From assembly GCF_002752655.1 (NCBI RefSeq), contig NZ_CP023737.1, forward strand, positions 1,736,001 to 1,800,000: a DNA stretch of 64,000 bases, read 5' to 3'. Below are positions 53,784 to 61,902 of the stretch, in pieces (within the stretch, counting starts at the first letter, position 1; each line of letters opens with the position of its first letter). This stretch comes from Methylosinus trichosporium OB3b. Its GTDB lineage: Bacteria > Pseudomonadota > Alphaproteobacteria > Rhizobiales > Beijerinckiaceae. The position numbers and the translations under genes were made by a program. Below the pieces are notes generated by a model, which saw only the letters and a program-made list of their open reading frames with translations, made no database searches and had not been told where the DNA came from.

Positions 53784-54983
53784 TCACGCGAATACGGGCT
53801 TGTCGTTGGTCTTCTTCTCGGCGTCGGCCCAGAAGGGCGACATCTCGCGCAGCTTCTCGACGATCGGCGGCAGCGTTTCGATCACCCGATCGACGTCGCT
53901 CGCCTGATTGTCACGCGAGAATGAGAAACGCACCGCGCCATGCAACGCCGCCTCCGGCACCTCCATGGCCTTGAGAACGTGGCTCGGCTCCATCGACCCC
54001 GAGGTGCAGGCGGAACCCGACGAGGCGGCGACGCCAGCCCGATTGAGATGCAGCAGGATCGCCTCGCTCTCCACATATTCGAAAGCGAGATTGAGCGTGT
54101 TGGGCAGACGATCGTTGCGGTCGCCATTGACGAGGCAGTTCGGCACGCGCTGAAGCACGGCCTTCTCCAGCCGATCGCGCATCTCCTTCACGCGCCCCTG
54201 TTCCTCGGCCATATGCGCGAGCGCCAGCTCGGCGGCCTTGCCGAGCCCGATGATCGCCGGCACATTCTCGGTGCCGCCCCGTCGCGCGCGCTCCTGGTGG
54301 CCGCCACGAATGAGCGGCTTGAAGCGCACGCCTTTCTTCACATAGAGGGCGCCGATCCCCTTGGGACCATGCAGCTTGTGACCCGACAGCGACAGCATGT
54401 CGATGGCGCTGTCCTTCAGCACGATCGACGTCTTTCCCGCCGCCTGAACCGCGTCGGTATGGAACAACGCGCCATGCTGCTTGGCGAGCTCGGCCAAGCC
54501 TTCGATCGGAAAGATCGTCCCGGTCTCATTGTTCGCCCACATCAGCGAGACGATCGCGACCTTGTCCGACAGCGCGGCGCGATAGGCCTCGATATCGAGC
54601 TGGCCCAATTTGTCGACGCCGATGAAATGGACCTTCGCGCGTCCGGTCTTTTCGAGATGCTCGCAGAGCGACAGGATCGCCGGATGCTCGACCTTGCTAG
54701 TCACGATCTCGTTGCGATCCGGCATCGCCTCGAGCGCCGAGAGGATCGCCGCATTGTCGCTCTCGGTCCCGCCAGAGGTATAGATGATCTCATGATCATG
54801 CGCCGCGCCGAGCAGCGCCTGCAGCTGCTGCCGCGCCGCCTTCACCGCTTCACCGACGCTGGCGCCGAACGAATGCGCCGATGACGCATTGCCGAAGCTC
54901 TCGGAGAAATAGGGCAGCATCGCCTCGACCACGGAAGGATCGGTGCGGGTCGTGGCGTTGTTGTCGAGATAGATCGCGGTCAT
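53784..54983 (-). CDS. nifS: Cysteine desulfurase NifS
   Basis: This 399-residue PLP enzyme shows IYLDNNATTRTDPSVVEAML, EIIYTSGGTESDNAAILSAL, IVSLMWANNETGTIFPIEGL, HTDAVQAAGKTSIVL, the PLP Lys in MLSLSGHKLHGPKGIGALY and the active Cys in VAASSGSACTSGSMEPSHVL. It delivers sulfur to NifU for nitrogenase Fe-S clusters. ATG 54983 is chosen; the earlier in-frame ATG lies next to nifU. It starts 10 bases after nifU. Confidence 0.97.
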   Translation of the reverse strand: MTAIYLDNNATTRTDPSVVEAMLPYFSESFGNASSAHSFGASVGEAVKAARQQLQALLGAAHDHEIIYTSGGTESDNAAILSALEAMPDRNEIVTSKVEHPAILSLCEHLEKTGRAKVHFIGVDKLGQLDIEAYRAALSDKVAIVSLMWANNETGTIFPIEGLAELAKQHGALFHTDAVQAAGKTSIVLKDSAIDMLSLSGHKLHGPKGIGALYVKKGVRFKPLIRGGHQERARRGGTENVPAIIGLGKAAELALAHMAEEQGRVKEMRDRLEKAVLQRVPNCLVNGDRNDRLPNTLNLAFEYVESEAILLHLNRAGVAASSGSACTSGSMEPSHVLKAMEVPEAALHGAVRFSFSRDNQASDVDRVIETLPPIVEKLREMSPFWADAEKKTNDKPVFA

Positions 54984-54993
54984 GGCGCGCTCC

Positions 54994-56016
54994 TCAAAGT
55001 CCATGGGCGTTGCGGCCGACGGGGATCACCCGCATGGGAATGCCGAGTTTGGCGATGAGCCGCTCTTGAATGCCAGAAACGGTGACGCTGGCCATCTGAC
55101 AGCCGACGCAAGCGCCCGTCAGGCTGACGAGCACGTTGGAGCCATCGACATCGATGAGCTCACAATCGCCGCCGTCCTTGCGCAGATAGACGCGCAAATC
55201 TTCGATCGTCTCCTCGATGAGGCGAATTTTCTTCAGATTGGTCATCCCCGCCGAAGGAGGCGGAAGCGGCGACGACGGAGTCAGCGGCGACGACGCAGCG
55301 ACTGCGGAAGCCGGTCGCGGAGTCTCGGCGCGAGGCTGAGCCGGCCGGGGACGCGCGGCCAGCAGCGTCACCGTGCCCGGCGCGGGCTCCTTGGCCTGCG
55401 CTGCGGCGGCCTCGGCGGCAATCTGTGCCGCTTCCTGAATCCGGAGCGCCTCGGCAGTGACGCGAACGAGAATATCCTCGATCCGTTCGTAACAGGTGGT
55501 GCAGCCCGAGCCCGCCATCGTGCGGGCCGTCACCTGCTCGACCGAAGTGAGCTGATGCTCGCGGATCGCGCCCTCGATCACCCGCTCGTCGACGCCGTGA
55601 CAGCGACAAACGAGCGCGCCCTCCTCATGCTCGAATCTCCGGGCCTCGCCGCGAAACGCCGCGAGGGCGGATTGCAGCGCCTCATAGCCCATCACCGCAC
55701 AATGCATCTTTTCGACCGGCAGTCCGCCCAGATGATTGGCGATGTCTCGGCTTCCGATCGCCGAAGCCTGAGCCAACGTCTTACCGATGACCAGCTCAGT
55801 CACCGCCGACGAGGAGGCGATCGCAGAACCGCACCCATAGGCCTGGAAGCGGGCGTCGAGAATGATTTCGGTGACCGGGTCGATGTGGAGCATCAGCTTC
55901 AGCGCATCGCCGCAAGCGAGCGCGCCGACCTCGCCGACCGCATTGGCGGTCGAAAGAACGCCAGCATTCTTCGGATTGAAGAAATGCTCCTTGACCTTTT
56001 CCGAATAGTCCCACAT
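54994..56016 (-). CDS. nifU: Fe-S scaffold NifU with a long linker
   Basis: This 340-residue NifU has all three modules. The N-terminal IscU-like domain has Cys35, Cys62 and Cys106 (GALACGDALKL, QAYGCGSAIASSS, VEKMHCAVMG). The central [2Fe-2S] domain has Cys137, Cys139, Cys172 and Cys175 (VCRCHGVDERVIEGAI, AGSGCTTCYERIED). The C-terminal domain has Cys303 and Cys306 (LTGACVGCQMASVTVSGI). Between the second and third modules, residues 195-258 form an Ala/Pro/Ser-rich linker longer than in classical NifU. It assembles clusters for the nitrogenase proteins with NifS. Confidence 0.97.
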   Translation of the reverse strand: MWDYSEKVKEHFFNPKNAGVLSTANAVGEVGALACGDALKLMLHIDPVTEIILDARFQAYGCGSAIASSSAVTELVIGKTLAQASAIGSRDIANHLGGLPVEKMHCAVMGYEALQSALAAFRGEARRFEHEEGALVCRCHGVDERVIEGAIREHQLTSVEQVTARTMAGSGCTTCYERIEDILVRVTAEALRIQEAAQIAAEAAAAQAKEPAPGTVTLLAARPRPAQPRAETPRPASAVAASSPLTPSSPLPPPSAGMTNLKKIRLIEETIEDLRVYLRKDGGDCELIDVDGSNVLVSLTGACVGCQMASVTVSGIQERLIAKLGIPMRVIPVGRNAHGL

Positions 56017-56037
56017 CGCCGCGCTCCTTTCGATCCG

Positions 56038-56358
56038 TCAGCCGAAAGACTTGCCGCAGGAGCAGCTCGATTTGGCTTGGGGATTTTCGAAAGTGAAGCC
56101 GGAACCCTCGAGCCCATTGACGAAATCGACCTTCGTGCCGTCGAGATAGGCGAGCGAGCCTTCCTCCACGAACACTTTGACGCCGTCGCGCTCGAACAAG
56201 TGGTCGGCGGGATTCGCCTCGTTGACGAGACCCATCATATATTTGAAGCCCGCGCAGCCTCCGGCTTCGACCATGATGCGAAGGCCTTCGACCTCCTGGC
56301 CGGCGCCGGAAATGGCCGAACGCACCGCGTTCAAGGCGCTGTCTGTGAGCTCGATCAT
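56038..56358 (-). CDS. iscA: A-type Fe-S carrier, nif-linked IscA
   Basis: This 106-residue protein has the A-type pattern: IELTDSALNAVRSAISG, GLRIMVEAGGCAGFKYMMGL and the C-terminal pair in KSSCSCGKSFG. The three Cys of the family (GGC and C-x-C) are all present. It carries Fe-S clusters or iron to nitrogenase apoproteins. It is the first gene behind the sigma-54 promoter at 56399. Confidence 0.95.
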   Translation of the reverse strand: MIELTDSALNAVRSAISGAGQEVEGLRIMVEAGGCAGFKYMMGLVNEANPADHLFERDGVKVFVEEGSLAYLDGTKVDFVNGLEGSGFTFENPQAKSSCSCGKSFG

Positions 56359-56398
56359 CTGTTGAACCCCTTTGCGGAAATGTCCTGCAAAGGAATTA

Positions 56399-56414
56399 GC
56401 AACCGCTATGCCAA
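56399..56414 (-). promoter_or_regulatory. Sigma-54 (-24/-12) promoter of iscA-nifUSV-cysE-nifW-fixABCX
   Basis: On the minus strand TTGGCATAGCGGTTGC fits TGGCAC-N5-TTGC with one change (T for the last C of TGGCAC). It lies 41 bases before the iscA start. A NifA-type site stands 60-80 bases further up. RpoN-NifA control follows. Confidence 0.88.
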
Positions 56415-56475
56415 CCGCGTTCGACATCCAGAATCAAGTGATTCCACTCTGCCGAAGCTGTCGACTAACCCACAT

Positions 56476-56491
56476 TGTCCGAGATCGAACA
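56476..56491. promoter_or_regulatory. NifA upstream activator site TGT-N10-ACA
   Basis: TGT-CCGAGATCGA-ACA at 56476-56491 matches the NifA consensus exactly and is 62 bases upstream of the sigma-54 element, the usual distance for an enhancer. No other gene lies in the interval to nifQ. Confidence 0.85.
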
Positions 56492-56577
56492 TGATTGGCT
56501 CAGAGCGCCGAAAAACGTCGCTGCACTCGACCTCGAGACAGCGCGAGCTGGTCTATTCGCATGGGAAGATAAAGGGG

Positions 56578-57255
56578 TCAGTTCTCGCGCGGACCCGGGC
56601 GCCCGAGCCTCGCAAGCGCGCTCTCGCCGCTCTCGTCGCCGAAGCAATCATGGAAATCGCTGCATTCGCGACACGTCGGCGAAGAACAAAGGACAAAGCC
56701 CTCCAGCTCGCATAACGAGCGATAGAAGAACTTCTTCCATTTCATGTGATTGGAGTTGCGCGCCGCCAGCCCGGGGAATCGTTCGGCCATCAAGCGGCCG
56801 AGATCCTCCCGCGCGCCGAGCCCGAGATCCTGCCATAAATGACGAGGCGACATCGACCGTTTGGTCACGATCGCCGCGATCCAGCTCGTCTCTTCGGACG
56901 AATCGGAGCGATAGCGCTGCAACAATTGAAGAATTTGATCCTCTTCCTCGTCCAGAACAATCGCTTCCGGTTCCGAGTCGAAATCTATATAGCGCTCGGC
57001 CTCCGGCGCCCAAGCGGCGACGAGCCGGCGCAGCTCAGCCCGCGCCAGCCCCATAGCGGGCCCTACATCCGCACCCTGCGCCAGCGTCTCCGACAAGCAG
57101 ATCGCTAGCATGCAAGCAAAGACATGCCCCGTGAACGGGTCGAGCGCCTGCCGTTCACCAGGGCGAGCGCGCAGCCTGAGGTAGAGCGCGGCCGCGTCCA
57201 ACTCCGGCGTGGCGGCGCCGATCTCCGAACGTCGATCGTCGGAGAGGAAGGCCAT
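56578..57255 (-). CDS. nifQ: NifQ, molybdenum-processing protein
   Basis: This 225-residue protein ends with the NifQ Cys motif C-x4-C-x2-C-x5-C (LCSSPTCRECSDFHDCFGD) preceded by MKWKKFFYRSLCELEGFVLC. Upstream helices (TGHVFACMLAICLSETLAQG, SWIAAIVTKRSMSPRHLWQD) fit the family. NifQ is a Mo-Fe-S protein that donates molybdenum to NifEN/NifH in cofactor assembly. It follows the ferredoxin gene by four bases, so it ends the nifDKENX operon. Confidence 0.95.
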   Translation of the reverse strand: MAFLSDDRRSEIGAATPELDAAALYLRLRARPGERQALDPFTGHVFACMLAICLSETLAQGADVGPAMGLARAELRRLVAAWAPEAERYIDFDSEPEAIVLDEEEDQILQLLQRYRSDSSEETSWIAAIVTKRSMSPRHLWQDLGLGAREDLGRLMAERFPGLAARNSNHMKWKKFFYRSLCELEGFVLCSSPTCRECSDFHDCFGDESGESALARLGRPGPREN

Positions 57256-57259
57256 TGTG

Positions 57260-57577
57260 TCAGGCGCCGATCTGATCGACCGGCACGTGCGTCTGACAGT
57301 CTTTGGGACAGACCTTCGCGCACGCCGAGCAGCCGATGCAATCCTGCTCCCGCTCGACCTTCATGATCTTGCGATTGAGCTCACCATCGAAATCATCGTC
57401 GTCGTCATCGGTGACGATGCCGAGGATGTTGCTGTCGGCGTCGACGCCATACAGCGCCATGACGTTCTGCGGGCAGACCTTGAAGCATCGGCCACAGCCG
57501 ATGCAGGTCGCAGGATTGATGTCGGTGAGATAAGACGGCGTCCAGTCGGCGCCGCCTCTCGTCTTGAAAGCTCCCAT
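57260..57577 (-). CDS. fdxB: nif-linked 2[4Fe-4S] ferredoxin (FdxB type)
   Basis: This 105-residue protein has two [4Fe-4S] motifs: CIGCGRCFKVCP near residue 25 and CIGCSACAKVCPKDC near residue 82. An acidic insertion (DDDDDDFDGE) lies between them, and the end is THVPVDQIGA, as in the nif-associated ferredoxin III. It probably feeds electrons to cofactor assembly or nitrogenase. Start ATG 57577 overlaps the previous stop by one base. Confidence 0.94.
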   Translation of the reverse strand: MGAFKTRGGADWTPSYLTDINPATCIGCGRCFKVCPQNVMALYGVDADSNILGIVTDDDDDDFDGELNRKIMKVEREQDCIGCSACAKVCPKDCQTHVPVDQIGA

Positions 57578-57777
57578 CACGCTGTCTCCAGTTCCTTGAG
57601 CTTCTGCCGAGCGGCCTCCAACGCCGCATAGGCGTCATGTGTTTCTTGCGCGATCGAAAGAATGCTGGTCCAATTGATCGGCAGTTCTTCCGAAAGGTCG
57701 TGCAAGTTCATCTTCATATTGGTCGCTTTGGCGGAGAGCTTCTTGATCTCGGCCTTCAGCTCGTCGACGGAGCTCAT
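57577..57777 (-). CDS. CCE_0567-family small protein
   Basis: This 66-residue helical-hairpin protein (VDELKAEIKKLSAKATNMKM, NLHDLSEELPINWTSILSIA, then a charged helix) matches the CCE_0567/DUF683 group found only beside nifX and DUF269 in nif operons. Its homolog folds as an antiparallel helical hairpin that may bind metal. It lies between DUF269 and the ferredoxin. Confidence 0.88.
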   Translation of the reverse strand: MSSVDELKAEIKKLSAKATNMKMNLHDLSEELPINWTSILSIAQETHDAYAALEAARQKLKELETA

Positions 57778-57796
57778 AGTCGGTTCCCTTTCCGTC

Positions 57797-58264
57797 TCAG
57801 TAGCGCGCCACGTCGGGGAATTTCTCGATCATTTCGACCCCGGCGGCGACCAACTTCGTTCCTTCGTCGGCGAGCTTCTCGAGCGTCTCGAAACCGAAGC
57901 GATGCACGTCTCGCAGCTGCTTGTTGACGACGATCAGGCGCCCGGCGATCAGCACCTGACGGCCGAAACCTTCATGGCTCATCTTCATCATCGGCTGAAC
58001 CATGACGCCCGAAGCGCGCTCGATCGCGAGGCCCACCGCGCTGTAGAACAGCTCGAGCCGCCAGATCGTTTCCGGATCCGGATCGCCGATCATTGGAATC
58101 TGCTTGCGAGCTTCCTTGTCGACGATATACGGCTTCAGGAGATCGAGATCTTTCTTATTGTCCCACGTGCCGTGCGTGTCCTGCGCGCGCCACTGCTTGA
58201 TCAGCTCTTTGATGAAGACGCAATTTTCAGCGTCGCTCGGGGTGATGGTCTCGGTCTCAGCCAT
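57797..58264 (-). CDS. NifX-associated protein (DUF269)
   Basis: This 155-residue protein shows the DUF269 pattern: [60 protein letters not shown] and [20 protein letters not shown]. The family is strictly nif-linked and is proposed to act in FeMo-cofactor trafficking. It overlaps nifX by eight bases. Confidence 0.93.
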   Translation of the reverse strand: MAETETITPSDAENCVFIKELIKQWRAQDTHGTWDNKKDLDLLKPYIVDKEARKQIPMIGDPDPETIWRLELFYSAVGLAIERASGVMVQPMMKMSHEGFGRQVLIAGRLIVVNKQLRDVHRFGFETLEKLADEGTKLVAAGVEMIEKFPDVARY

Positions 58265-58667
58265 TTGCAGCCTCTTCCTCGAAGTCGAAACTTCTCTCTT
58301 TGCCCTTGGTCATGACCTTCCGCAGCCACGGCGGCGGAGCGCCTTGCAGCACGACCTTGAGCTTCTCCAACAGGTCGACGATGCTCTCGGGCTGCGGGAC
58401 CTTCATCGGATGAATGCCCTGAGCGACGACACGCGCGGCGCCTGAACCGCCAATTGCGGCGACATAGAGAATCGCACAGTCTTTGACCGCGTCGAGCTTC
58501 GGCTGCAGCTTGTCCTCGTTGCCGTCTTCCTGAAGATCGCCGGTAAAGGCGATCGACTCGACCAGACTGTAGCCCTCGGCCGTCAGTTCGTAGATGGCGA
58601 TGTTCTTGGCCCAGCCGAAATGGGCGTCGACCCGTTCGAGGTCCTGTGTGGCGAATGCGACTTTCAT
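58257..58667 (-). CDS. nifX: FeMo-cofactor carrier NifX
   Basis: This 136-residue protein has [20 protein letters not shown] and [20 protein letters not shown] at the start, then [20 protein letters not shown] and [20 protein letters not shown], the NifX/NafY fold. It binds the NifB-cofactor or VK precursor and passes it between NifB and NifEN. It follows nifN by 17 bases. Confidence 0.95.
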   Translation of the reverse strand: MKVAFATQDLERVDAHFGWAKNIAIYELTAEGYSLVESIAFTGDLQEDGNEDKLQPKLDAVKDCAILYVAAIGGSGAARVVAQGIHPMKVPQPESIVDLLEKLKVVLQGAPPPWLRKVMTKGKERSFDFEEEAANG

Positions 58668-58684
58668 GCTGCCCTCCTCACTGG

Positions 58685-60082
58685 TCAGGCCACCGGCGCC
58701 AGCTGCACGAGCTCACGCTCGGCCTCGCCGCCGAAATGATGGACGTCTTCTTCCGATTGACGCCAGGTATCGGGATTTGGTTCATGCGTTTGCGCGATGA
58801 ACATATTGCCGACGGTGAAGATCAGCGTGCGCGTGCCACGATAACCGACCGTCAGCTCATGCCCCGCGCCGAGCCGATCGAAATTCGGCAGGCCGAGCCG
58901 GAACAACGGAACGCCGAGACGCTCTGAAGCCTGCCGCCCATGCGAATGCGTCATCAGCAGATCGGCGCCCTTGCCGCGGATCTCCAAATCTTCGAGATCG
59001 CCGATCAGAACTTCATCGATCGCCAATTTCTCGAGCACGGGAGAATGCGTTGTCGTCACGGCCGCCTGTAGATGAGCCCCCATTTCTGTCAGCCAGGACC
59101 CGATCGCATAGAGCAGATCCGGCTCCGCGCCGACGGCGATATTCTTGCCGCCGAAATGGAAGTGACCATCGAGCATGGCGTCGACGAGTTGCCCTCTTTG
59201 ACGCTTCAGCTTCGTTGGAACCGGTCGACCGCTAATGCGCGCGAGAAAGCCCATCAGCTCGTCGTTGGGAGCGAGTCCTGTCAGCCGATCGAACAAGACA
59301 AACGGAACTCCCGTTCGTTTTTCGAGCGTTGTCGCAGCGAGACGCATCTGCTCGCCGACGGCGATAGTCCATGCGGCCGAGCCCATCGCCGCCATAGTCT
59401 CGCGCGAGGTCCCGCCGAGCGTCGTGGGGGTAAAATCTTCGGGCAGGTGACCGTCCAGCGAACCCGAGAGATCCGGCAGAAACGCGGGCTCCAACCCAAA
59501 AGCCTCGATGATGTCACGCAGCTCGTCGATATCGCCCGGCGTCAGATGGCAGCCGGGCAGCACATTGACGCGCTGCGGCGCACGTTGAACGGGACCATCG
59601 TTCTTCGGAACGAAGACTTCGATCAACTTGGCGACAGCCTTCTCCCAACCGTCCTGAAACGCATCCTTGAAGTCTGGCGTCGACACATAGACGATGCCCA
59701 TGTGATCGAGCTCGGGATGCCGCTGCCGAACCAGTTGAATGTAGCCGTCGACGTCATCGCCCTTCGTTTCGGTGACGCCGGTGGAGCAGATGCCGATCAC
59801 TTCGGGTTTCGCGCGTTTGGCGATATTGACGATCGCCTCCTCGACATTCTCGAGCCCGCCGAGCACGGTGGCGACTTCGCTCATCGCGGTCGTCTGCAGC
59901 GGAATCGCTTCCTTGAAGTGACGAACGAACAGCACCAGCCCAAATGATGTGCAGCCTTGCGAACCGTGCAGCAGCGGCATGCAACCCTGCACACCCATGA
60001 AGGCGAGCGCGCCTCCGATCGGCTGGCTCATCTTGAGCGGATTGACCGCGCAAGCTTTCTTTGTGACTTCGACCTTCGCCAT
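58685..60082 (-). CDS. nifN: FeMo-cofactor scaffold subunit NifN
   Basis: This 465-residue NifK homolog begins KACAVNPLKMSQPIGGALAF and MGVQGCMPLLHGSQGCTSFG, with LFVRHFKEAIPLQTTAMSEV and a central INVLPGCHLTPGD-like stretch. It forms the alpha2beta2 scaffold NifEN that matures the cofactor. It starts 9 bases after nifE. Length and key Cys are normal. Confidence 0.96.
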   Translation of the reverse strand: MAKVEVTKKACAVNPLKMSQPIGGALAFMGVQGCMPLLHGSQGCTSFGLVLFVRHFKEAIPLQTTAMSEVATVLGGLENVEEAIVNIAKRAKPEVIGICSTGVTETKGDDVDGYIQLVRQRHPELDHMGIVYVSTPDFKDAFQDGWEKAVAKLIEVFVPKNDGPVQRAPQRVNVLPGCHLTPGDIDELRDIIEAFGLEPAFLPDLSGSLDGHLPEDFTPTTLGGTSRETMAAMGSAAWTIAVGEQMRLAATTLEKRTGVPFVLFDRLTGLAPNDELMGFLARISGRPVPTKLKRQRGQLVDAMLDGHFHFGGKNIAVGAEPDLLYAIGSWLTEMGAHLQAAVTTTHSPVLEKLAIDEVLIGDLEDLEIRGKGADLLMTHSHGRQASERLGVPLFRLGLPNFDRLGAGHELTVGYRGTRTLIFTVGNMFIAQTHEPNPDTWRQSEEDVHHFGGEAERELVQLAPVA

Positions 60083-60091
60083 GACGGCACC

Positions 60092-61762
60092 TCACGCCGC
60101 CAAGGAAGCAGGAACCGCGCCACTCGCGTTGGCGGCGTCGAGCATCGTCTCTATCGTGCCTTGGCAACCGCCGCAGCCGGTTCCGGCATGAGTGGCGGCG
60201 CCGACAGCCTCGACGCTCGTCAGCTTGCCGTCCCGAATCGCATCCTCGAGCGCGCCGACGTTCACATTGTGACATTTGCAGACGCGTTTCTCACGACGAG
60301 CCGCCTCGGCCATGACCGGATCCGCGGCGAGGGCGGCGGCTTCCGCCGCGATCGCCTCATTCGCCCGCTCTTCCCACGTTTTTTCCTGCCACGGAGGGGG
60401 CCGCCTCACCTGCTCCCACACGGGATTGTAGAGCGCCTTGTCGATCTCTTGCACCAGCTCGACCATGCCCTCATAGCCCGCATAGGCGTGATGACGTTCC
60501 TGATTAATGTCGAGCCAAGGCATTTTGGCCTTGAGCGCGATGAACTGGGAGCGACCGCCGGAGAGCATGATATCGGCTTGCGCGTCCCGGAGCATTTTGA
60601 ACATTTCACGCGGAGTCATATCGTCGATCATATGGGCGTCTTGCCCCATGAGCTCCTTGATGCGCTCCTTGTCTTCCTTGGTGGACTTTTTCACGCTGGT
60701 GCCCACCAGCTCCAAGCCGGCCTCTTGCAGCGCCGCCACCACCGACCAGGACTTCACGCCACCGGTGATGAGCAATACTTTCTTCCCGAGCAGACGATCC
60801 CGATAAGGCGCAATGCGCTCCCACGCTCGCGCTTCCTCGCGCTCGATCACCGCGTTGGTGCGATCCATCAGTTCCGCGGGCGCCCCGCGCTCAATGAGCA
60901 GCCGCGCAATTTCGCGCAACGAATCGCTCATATCGCCGATGCCATAGAACGACCCCTCGAAGAAGGGGATGTCGTAGCGCTCTTCCATCTTGCGGGCGAC
61001 GTTGATCATCGCCTTGGAACAGACCATCATCGACGCTTTGGCGCGATGGGAATAGGCGACTTCCTTATATTTGGCGTCGCCCGAAATGCAGGCGAGAATG
61101 CGAATGCCGAGCTCGTCGAGCAGCGGCTTCACCTGCCACAACTCGCCGGCGAGATTATATTCGCCGATGATGTTGATGTCGTAAGGAGTCGTATACTCGG
61201 GCTCCTCGGTTCCGATCACATGATCGAGGATCGCTTCACCCGCGAGCTTATTGCCGAGGTTCTTCGGACCGACAAAACCAGGCGAGTTGACCGGTATGAC
61301 GGGCTTGTCGAATTTCTTGCTGGCGGCCTTGCACACGGCGTCGATGTCATCGCCGATCATCGCAGGCACGCAGGTCTGATAGACGAACACCGCCGGCGGG
61401 TTGTATTTGTCGATGATTTCCTTGATCGACTTGTAGAGGCGCTTCTCCCCGCCGAAGACGACATCCGTCTCGGAAATGTCGGTGGTGAAACCGGTTCGGT
61501 AGAGGCTGGAACCCGAGGTCTTGGCCCCGCGGTTGTCCCAGGAATTGCCTTCGCAGGCGATGGGGCCGTGAACGAGATGGGCGACGTCGGTGATCGGCTG
61601 AAGCGCGATCTTCGCGCCGTCGAAAGCACAACCGCCGGCCGCGGCGCCGGGCGCCAGCTGCTTCGTGCAGCCCTTCTTACGTTCTTTTTCGGATTTGCCC
61701 TTGTTCTTGTCGCAACCGGGCTCGTTGAAGACGTCCTGAATTTTTGCGGAAACAGCGCTCAT
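60092..61762 (-). CDS. nifE: FeMo-cofactor scaffold subunit NifE with a C-terminal [2Fe-2S] domain
   Basis: This 556-residue NifE has the NifD-like core: KGCTKQLAPGAAAGGCAFDG, VAHLVHGPIACEGNSWDNRG, VFVYQTCVPAMIGDDIDAVC and VKSWSVVAALQEAGLELVGT. About 45 residues at the end form a Bfd-like [2Fe-2S] domain (KRVCKCHNVNVGALEDAIRD and GTGCGGCQGTIETML), similar to the middle of NifU. This extension is known in rhizobial NifE proteins. Start 61762 follows AGGAGG. nifN follows in the same transcript. Confidence 0.96.
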   Translation of the reverse strand: MSAVSAKIQDVFNEPGCDKNKGKSEKERKKGCTKQLAPGAAAGGCAFDGAKIALQPITDVAHLVHGPIACEGNSWDNRGAKTSGSSLYRTGFTTDISETDVVFGGEKRLYKSIKEIIDKYNPPAVFVYQTCVPAMIGDDIDAVCKAASKKFDKPVIPVNSPGFVGPKNLGNKLAGEAILDHVIGTEEPEYTTPYDINIIGEYNLAGELWQVKPLLDELGIRILACISGDAKYKEVAYSHRAKASMMVCSKAMINVARKMEERYDIPFFEGSFYGIGDMSDSLREIARLLIERGAPAELMDRTNAVIEREEARAWERIAPYRDRLLGKKVLLITGGVKSWSVVAALQEAGLELVGTSVKKSTKEDKERIKELMGQDAHMIDDMTPREMFKMLRDAQADIMLSGGRSQFIALKAKMPWLDINQERHHAYAGYEGMVELVQEIDKALYNPVWEQVRRPPPWQEKTWEERANEAIAAEAAALAADPVMAEAARREKRVCKCHNVNVGALEDAIRDGKLTSVEAVGAATHAGTGCGGCQGTIETMLDAANASGAVPASLAA

Positions 61763-61857
61763 GTGGCACCTCCTGCGACGGCCATCGCGTCCCACACTCG
61801 CGCATATCAGCGCCGGCGCCGCGATCGACCTGATCGACTAGGCTCGTGTTCTTGTTG

Positions 61858-61893
61858 TTCCGCCGGGCCAAAACGCAACGCGGCCCGGCGGAA
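61858..61893 (-). terminator. Hairpin between nifK and nifE
   Basis: TTCCGCCGGGCC pairs with GGCCCGGCGGAA around a 12-base loop. On the minus strand it is followed by CAACAAGAACACG, with no T-run. It lies 9 bases after the nifK stop. No sigma-54 site is found between it and nifE, so it probably attenuates or protects the nifDK message. Confidence 0.6.
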
Positions 61894-61902
61894 GTGTCGC
61901 AA

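Noticed and set aside
61763..61857. A separate sigma-54 promoter for nifE
   Set aside because: The best candidate (TGGCCGTCGCAGG) lacks both the GC of TGGCAC and the TTGC with correct spacing.
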